From NCBI RefSeq assembly GCF_004210375.1, contig NW_027467782.1:23291276-23355275 (forward strand): 64,000 nucleotides of DNA. The letters run 5' to 3'. The notes beneath the pieces were generated by a model. That model did not search any database. It had not been told where the DNA came from and was given only the letters and a program-made list of their open reading frames with translations. Shown here piece after piece: positions 59,490-64,000 of this stretch (positions within the stretch are counted from its first letter, which is position 1; each line of letters begins with the position of its first letter). The translations under genes and the position numbers were made by a program. The stretch comes from Tachypleus tridentatus. Its lineage: Eukaryota > Arthropoda > Merostomata > Xiphosura > Limulidae.

Positions 59490-60405
59490 TTACTGATAAG
59501 AAAACTGATTCAATAATCATGGAAGATTTTAATTTTACACATTTAATGGAATCATATAGAATGTAACAGAGAGAAAGATTTATTGGAGTGGTTCAGATTT
59601 TCTCTACCAACTGATGCTGTTTTAGTTTCTAGAAGCACTTCAGGGATTAATGCTTAAGTTATCTTTTAAGTGTATAATTAGCAATTTATCTTAATTTGTT
59701 GGTGAAATTAATCTTTGGGCACATCTAGCTGTATTGAAGATTCTGAGGTACTACAGAATGAACTAAGTAAAATGGTAAGTTGAACAAATGTTTGTTAAAT
59801 GACATTTAAATACAGTAAGTACAGGATAATTCATTTGACTTAAGTTAGATCACACATCCAATAAAGATGGAAACTAGCTCAAAGCATGAATAAAGAAAAA
59901 GGTCTTTACATGGTAGAAAACAATTCTCACAAGCCATTCAAAAAAGTACTTCTTTGTTGCTATAAATATAGCTAATATAATTTATGATGTATTTTAAAAC
60001 ATCACAATTAAACGATTTAAAGAAATACCTCTTTATGTTAAGTCTCACTTGGAATGCTATGAACAATTTTGGTCTTGTTATCCAAGATACTGACTTAACG
60101 AAATGTGTTCAACTAGGATTATTCCAGGGATGGAAGGATTACTTTATAGGGGCAGGGTAAGATCTTTCATCTTATTTTGTTGAGCTATACTCTGATGATA
60201 ACTTAAAAGGACAACAGATTAGGTCTTGGAATGGACCAAATGAATTACATTTAAGGTAATTTCATTTTTCTAACAGGATCATTGAGTTATGGAACGAGTT
60301 GTTGTGAGTAATTACTTACAGTAATAATACTTCTCTAAAATCTGAGATGTAATACTACAAGCAACATCTTATAGCTACATTGAATTTGCAATAAAATACC
60401 TGTGT
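59490..60405 (+). mobile_element. LINE fragment (CR1/L2-like) with large internal deletion
   Basis: 59500-59640 reads KKTDSIIMEDFNFTHLMESY and LLEWFRFSLPTDAVL, resembling the MGDFN region of an AP-type endonuclease. 60030-60310 reads VKSHLECYEQFWSCYPRY, TRIIPGMEGLLYRGR and FHFSNRIIELWNELL, the usual C-terminus of CR1/L2-type reverse transcriptases. Most of the RT is missing, and frames are broken. Confidence 0.72.
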
Positions 60406-60480
60406 ATAGTAATTAAAAATCTACCTTGCATATCAACACTAATTTTAATACTACTACAAAAAAGAATTCTTACATTATAC

Positions 60481-60551
60481 TCGAGGTTTCCTTGCCAATG
60501 TCAAAGAATGCAGATAAAGCCTGTTTTGATCTGATTTGCACACACCATAGT
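60481..60551 (-). CDS. Candidate short exon, unidentified
   Basis: Acceptor TTTTTACTACAG and donor CGA|GTATAA bound 71 nt. Two frames are open: YGVCKSDQNRLYLHSLTLAR or LWCVQIRSKQALSAFFDIGK. I cannot choose between them without the neighbouring exons. Confidence 0.45.
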
Positions 60552-61885
60552 CTGTAGTAAAAATTATATCCAAATTAAAAAAAATTTAATAACAAATTAT
60601 ACAAATCAGAGCACCTGAGTAAAAGCAAAATTTATTTATTTGATACTAAAGTATTGGATATTTCAATATTATTTTAATCTAAACAACTCAAAACTGACCC
60701 AAATGTCAAAATCCATAAACACACACAGTTAAGATTATAATTTGACTATTTGTAATTTATGCTTGAAATTTTTTTAACTTATCAACTTTTAAATTGGAAG
60801 GAACAACAACATGATGTAGTCATTATTAACCTGGTAAAAGAGCCTTCAAAACAACAATTTTTCTTTCTGATGACCCACGAGTTTATGAACAAAGTTATAA
60901 ATACCTTGTACTTAAACTGATTACATGAAAAGTTATTTCAACAACTATAAAAACTTGTTGTTTAATATTACACAAACAAAGATTATTAACACAAACTAGC
61001 TCACCATTGGCAGTGCTATGGCTCAACTTTGAACTTTCCAATAAGAATATGACACAGAAGTTGTTTTATTAAAATAAGTTTTTAACTTGATTGATAACTC
61101 TGAATTTCAGTTTTGCCTTAGAAACGTGAGAATCAATTAAACCAACAGGTTTTTATGATTGTCTTCAAAATATATACACTAATTACAGAAACAATATGAA
61201 CTGTTCATCACACAAATGTTCTTAAGTTCTAGAAGCATCACTCTGTCTGGTTTAAATTTTGATGATGAAATAAATATTTTACTATTAATATTTCAAAACA
61301 TCTGTTGGTACAGAAGTTAAGCTGTTTTTAAGATCTACCCTTACTATGATTACAATTAGTAAAATTTGTATTTCTCTACCAAACCCCTTTCTCTAGTTAC
61401 AACAATAACTGACTCCAATGTCACTGACCTTCCAAGAATGTGTGGAAATAATCCTGTTATAACATTAATCCATGATATCTGTTGTGCACATTTCAAACAG
61501 TTATAAACAGGACTTACAAAAATCAGAGTGATGCATGACTCTTTTATCATAATTTAATTACCACATTCTTTGTTATTATTATTCAATATGTTCTATGACC
61601 ATTCATGCACGTAAATTTCATAAAATAAGAACATTCATTTCATGTTACTATTATTAATTTATGTGCATAAAGAATGTATTTTCCATAAATGCATTGCTGA
61701 TAAGTTTGATCCTTAGTGTTAAATGAAAACAAGTAAGAGAACATAAACAATGTAAAAAAAATATAAATCCAAAAGTGAACAATAAAATGATTACAAACCA
61801 GAATATACAAAAAGGAGGAATTAATAAAATTACACTTTTCTAACAATTTTAATTAAATGATGAACTAATATGTAGTATTTTGATT
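60552..61885. other. No recognised feature
   Basis: AT-rich, probably intronic. The minus-strand frame at 61356-61550 (NVITGLFPHILGRSVTLESV) is a weak coding suspicion without good splice sites. Confidence 0.35.
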
Positions 61886-62123
61886 TGTATTTTACTAACT
61901 AAAGAAAAGATATATTCATATAGGATTTTCTATAACTCAGTGACAGTTGGTAAATCAAATAGGCTTCACATTTATATTTAGTATTGTGATGAATTAAGTG
62001 TAATTGTATTTTACTAACTAAAGAAAAGATATATTCATATAGGATTTTCTATAACTCAGTGACAGTTGGTAAATCAAATAGGCTTCACATTTATATTTAA
62101 TATTGTGATGAATTAAGTGTAAT
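61886..62123. repeat. Tandem duplication, 119 bp x 2, nearly identical
   Basis: TGTATTTTACTAACTAAAG begins at 61886 and again at 62005. The units differ at about one base, so the duplication is recent or gene-converted. Confidence 0.97.
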
Positions 62124-62327
62124 ACCTGAAGAAAAACATTATTTTTATTTTATATATTTCAGAATGGAAATGTTTATTTTAGTACATAAGTTTAAAAACA
62201 AAATATAATGTTGTCTTTATGTACTAAATTAATTTATATTAAGCATATTTCAAATATAGAAGGAGCTACTTAGAATAAGAAAGAGTAATACCATTCTCAC
62301 CATTTTATTATGTTTAAATAAAATTAA

Positions 62328-62545
62328 TTCTCTTCTTAGTAGCAAAATATTTAAACTTTTTATTCAAAAGATCAAAATCCTAAAATTCAGTATATAGTTA
62401 AAAATGAAATATAAATTATGACAGTATATAGTTTAGTTCTCTTCTTAGTAGCAAAATATTTAAAATTTTTATTCAAAAGATCAAAATCCTAAAATTAAAT
62501 ATATAATTAAAAATGAAATATAAATTATGACAATATATGATTTAC
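62328..62545. repeat. Tandem duplication, 109 bp x 2
   Basis: TTCTCTTCTTAGTAGCAAAA starts at 62328 and 62437. The copies differ at a handful of positions, so this is somewhat older than the adjacent 119-bp duplication. Confidence 0.95.
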
Positions 62546-62870
62546 TTTGACTATTTAAATTTAAAATAAAAATCCTTTTAATCAAAAGTGACCATGTTCA
62601 TATTTTAAATTTCATACCTAATTTCTTATTTATTTTGTACACAAAAAATAACCTTAAAATACTGCAAATATTGTTTTCATCTACCACTGTTCAATATTTT
62701 GCCCATAATAAATCCACAATTTGTACAACAGCATTAATGATTTAAATACTGATCAAGAAGAATTCTCTTGGTCAAGCTGTCAACACACAGCTACACAGAG
62801 AAATACCATCTAAAGTATAAATTAACCCAATTCATAAAGCTGGTTTTTTATAATGTTCACAGTTACATAC

Positions 62871-62953
62871 CTGTCTAAGCAGCTGGACTGGACAATTATT
62901 TTCTAATGCTAACATCAGCAAAGAATAAATCAAGGAACCTCCATCATCTCTAC
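62871..62953 (-). CDS. Candidate internal exon, unidentified
   Basis: Acceptor ATTTATTTTCTCAG, two bases plus 27 codons, and consensus donor CAG|GTATGT. Reads RDDGGSLIYSLLMLALENNC then PVQLLRQ, an amphipathic helix followed by a turn. It ends in phase 0. It is the most upstream exon of the presumed minus-strand gene seen here. Family not recognised. Confidence 0.6.
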
Positions 62954-63061
62954 CTGAGAAAATAAATGTATATGATAAATAACAAATTTTGTTCATGTAA
63001 AAAACCATTGAAGTTAAACTGTTAGATAAGCACACTCATTGTTAAAATTTATCTTAAGATG

Positions 63062-63135
63062 GCTGGTATGGGTATTAAAACTTTTATTAAAATAAAGTAG
63101 AGAACAACATTTCAACCTTCTTAAGCCTTAACCTT
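63062..63135 (-). mobile_element. Penelope-like tail copy
   Basis: The complement reads CTTAAGAAGGTTGAAATGTT, GTTCTCTACTTTATTTTAAT and ATACCCATACCAGCCATCTT. Opposite orientation to the 58.6-kb copy, which shares the TCTACTTTATTTTAATAAAA segment. Confidence 0.65.
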
Positions 63136-63397
63136 CTTTAGGTTAAAAAAAGAGAGTTTTGAGAAACTTTTACTTCAAGTGAATTTCTCATCACAAAACA
63201 CTCATTGTTAATTCACTGTTCTTTTGGGGGATTACATACATACTATATTATCAAAAGTACTGTAATATAAATATATGACAAGGTGGTTATGTTTCACTCT
63301 TGAGATTTCATTTAATAGGATATGAAATTACAGCTGACAATAGTTAATAACACTTAATACCAACCATTGACAAACATCTGATAAAATATTCTTATTC

Positions 63398-63400
<3 letters not shown>

Positions 63401-63439
<39 letters not shown>
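63401..63439. repeat. (TG)n microsatellite
   Basis: About 39 bp of uninterrupted TG. The adjacent minus-strand frame with a poly-Thr/His tail is an artefact of it. Confidence 0.95.
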
Positions 63440-63441
<2 letters not shown>

Positions 63442-63479
63442 GTATATATTTTCTAATAAACAAAAATAAAAAAACTGAA

Positions 63480-63580
63480 CAAATCAGAAGAATCCCTAGG
63501 GTACAGACATGGGATATAAAATGTATCATAGGTTTCAGAGGTGACTGAAGAAGTAGAAACCAATACTGTGATGGGGATAA
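63480..63580 (-). repeat. Dispersed repeat, inverted partner of 29.3 kb
   Basis: Complement of 63480-63580: TATCCCCATCACAGTATTGG, CTTCTTCAGTCACCTCTGAA, GTACCCTAGGGATTC. Same block order as 29270-29400. Confidence 0.6.
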
Positions 63581-63660
63581 ATGAATTGTCAGTTTTAAAC
63601 TCAACTGTGAGTTTCACAAGAAGAAATACATAAATAATAATAAAATAATCAAAAGAAATA

Positions 63661-64000
63661 AGAATTTATCATTCTTAAATATTGAATGATAAAAAATAAA
63701 GAAGTAAAGCAAACAATTATCTCTTCTTGCTACAATTTTTGTACTCAGTTGCTGCTCTGAGTCTTTTAAAATTTTGCATATGAAGGATATCAAACAAATT
63801 TTTTTTTAGGTTTTCTTCACACACACACACATATATATATATATATGCACAGTTAAATAACCAAAACATCATAAATAACTGAACTGATACCATAGAATTT
63901 AACTGTAATTTATATAGCTTAGTACCTAAAACTTATTTGGATTTAGTAAAATATGAAATTTCAAGCAGACTAAAGACACAACCTATCTTCTTGAAATTTT
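63661..64000 (-). repeat. Inverted duplication, right copy (continues past window)
   Basis: The complement matches 41588-41942 almost base for base outside the (TG)n(TA)n microsatellite (63815-63846). The match is unbroken at base 64000, so the true repeat is longer. Confidence 0.92.

Noticed and set aside
63392-63604. Minus-strand ORF ending in a Thr/His repeat
   Set aside because: The repeat is the (TG)n microsatellite, and the remainder overlaps a dispersed repeat.

Overview
The window is AT-rich, repeat-laden animal nuclear DNA. I infer a chelicerate, most likely a horseshoe crab. The basis is a tRNA-headed SINE family present in about a dozen copies, which I associate with Limulus/Tachypleus sequence, plus degenerate TTAGG-type (arthropod) telomere repeats at 23.9-24.1 kb. 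No complete gene can be read. There are no long intact ORFs, and most open frames are transposon debris or artefacts of tandem repeats.

Layout. 0-18 kb: two decayed hAT transposase genes, an internally deleted mariner-type element, a hAT-type MITE, a fold-back palindrome, many SINEs, and a run of four consecutive tandem arrays (4.6-6.2 kb). 18-30 kb: almost no SINEs. It holds two convincing minus-strand exons (18.4 and 21.0 kb), 40-bp and 76-bp minisatellites, a Tc1 element with long inverted repeats and a mutated catalytic triad, telomere-like repeats, and a decayed RNase H-bearing LINE. 30-40 kb: a SINE-rich island like the first 17 kb, sharing dispersed repeats with it, sometimes inverted. 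It also has a tRNA-Ile-like pseudogene, possible plus-strand exons and a 42-bp minisatellite. 40-64 kb: SINE-poor again, with a Penelope-like element, two more LINE fragments, another hAT remnant, and at least eight candidate minus-strand exons with plausible splice sites (44.9, 46.6, 48.2, 48.9, 50.5, 51.8, 60.5, 62.9 kb).

The best gene hypothesis is one (or two) long minus-strand genes running from about 63 kb to 18 kb with small exons and kilobase introns. Reading phase agrees at three tested junctions (49.1/48.4 kb, 46.7/44.9 kb, 21.0/18.6 kb). Two exons near 48.3 and 50.6 kb carry an apparent frameshift and an in-frame stop. I could not identify the encoded protein and name none.

No new biological system is evident. 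The most interesting signals are: a SINE insertion datable by a matching empty site in a duplicated repeat; two SINE density regimes that switch sharply; a microsatellite/minisatellite cascade seeded at a SINE-like head; a recurring Penelope-linked tail with a hammerhead-like core; and several mirrored duplications.
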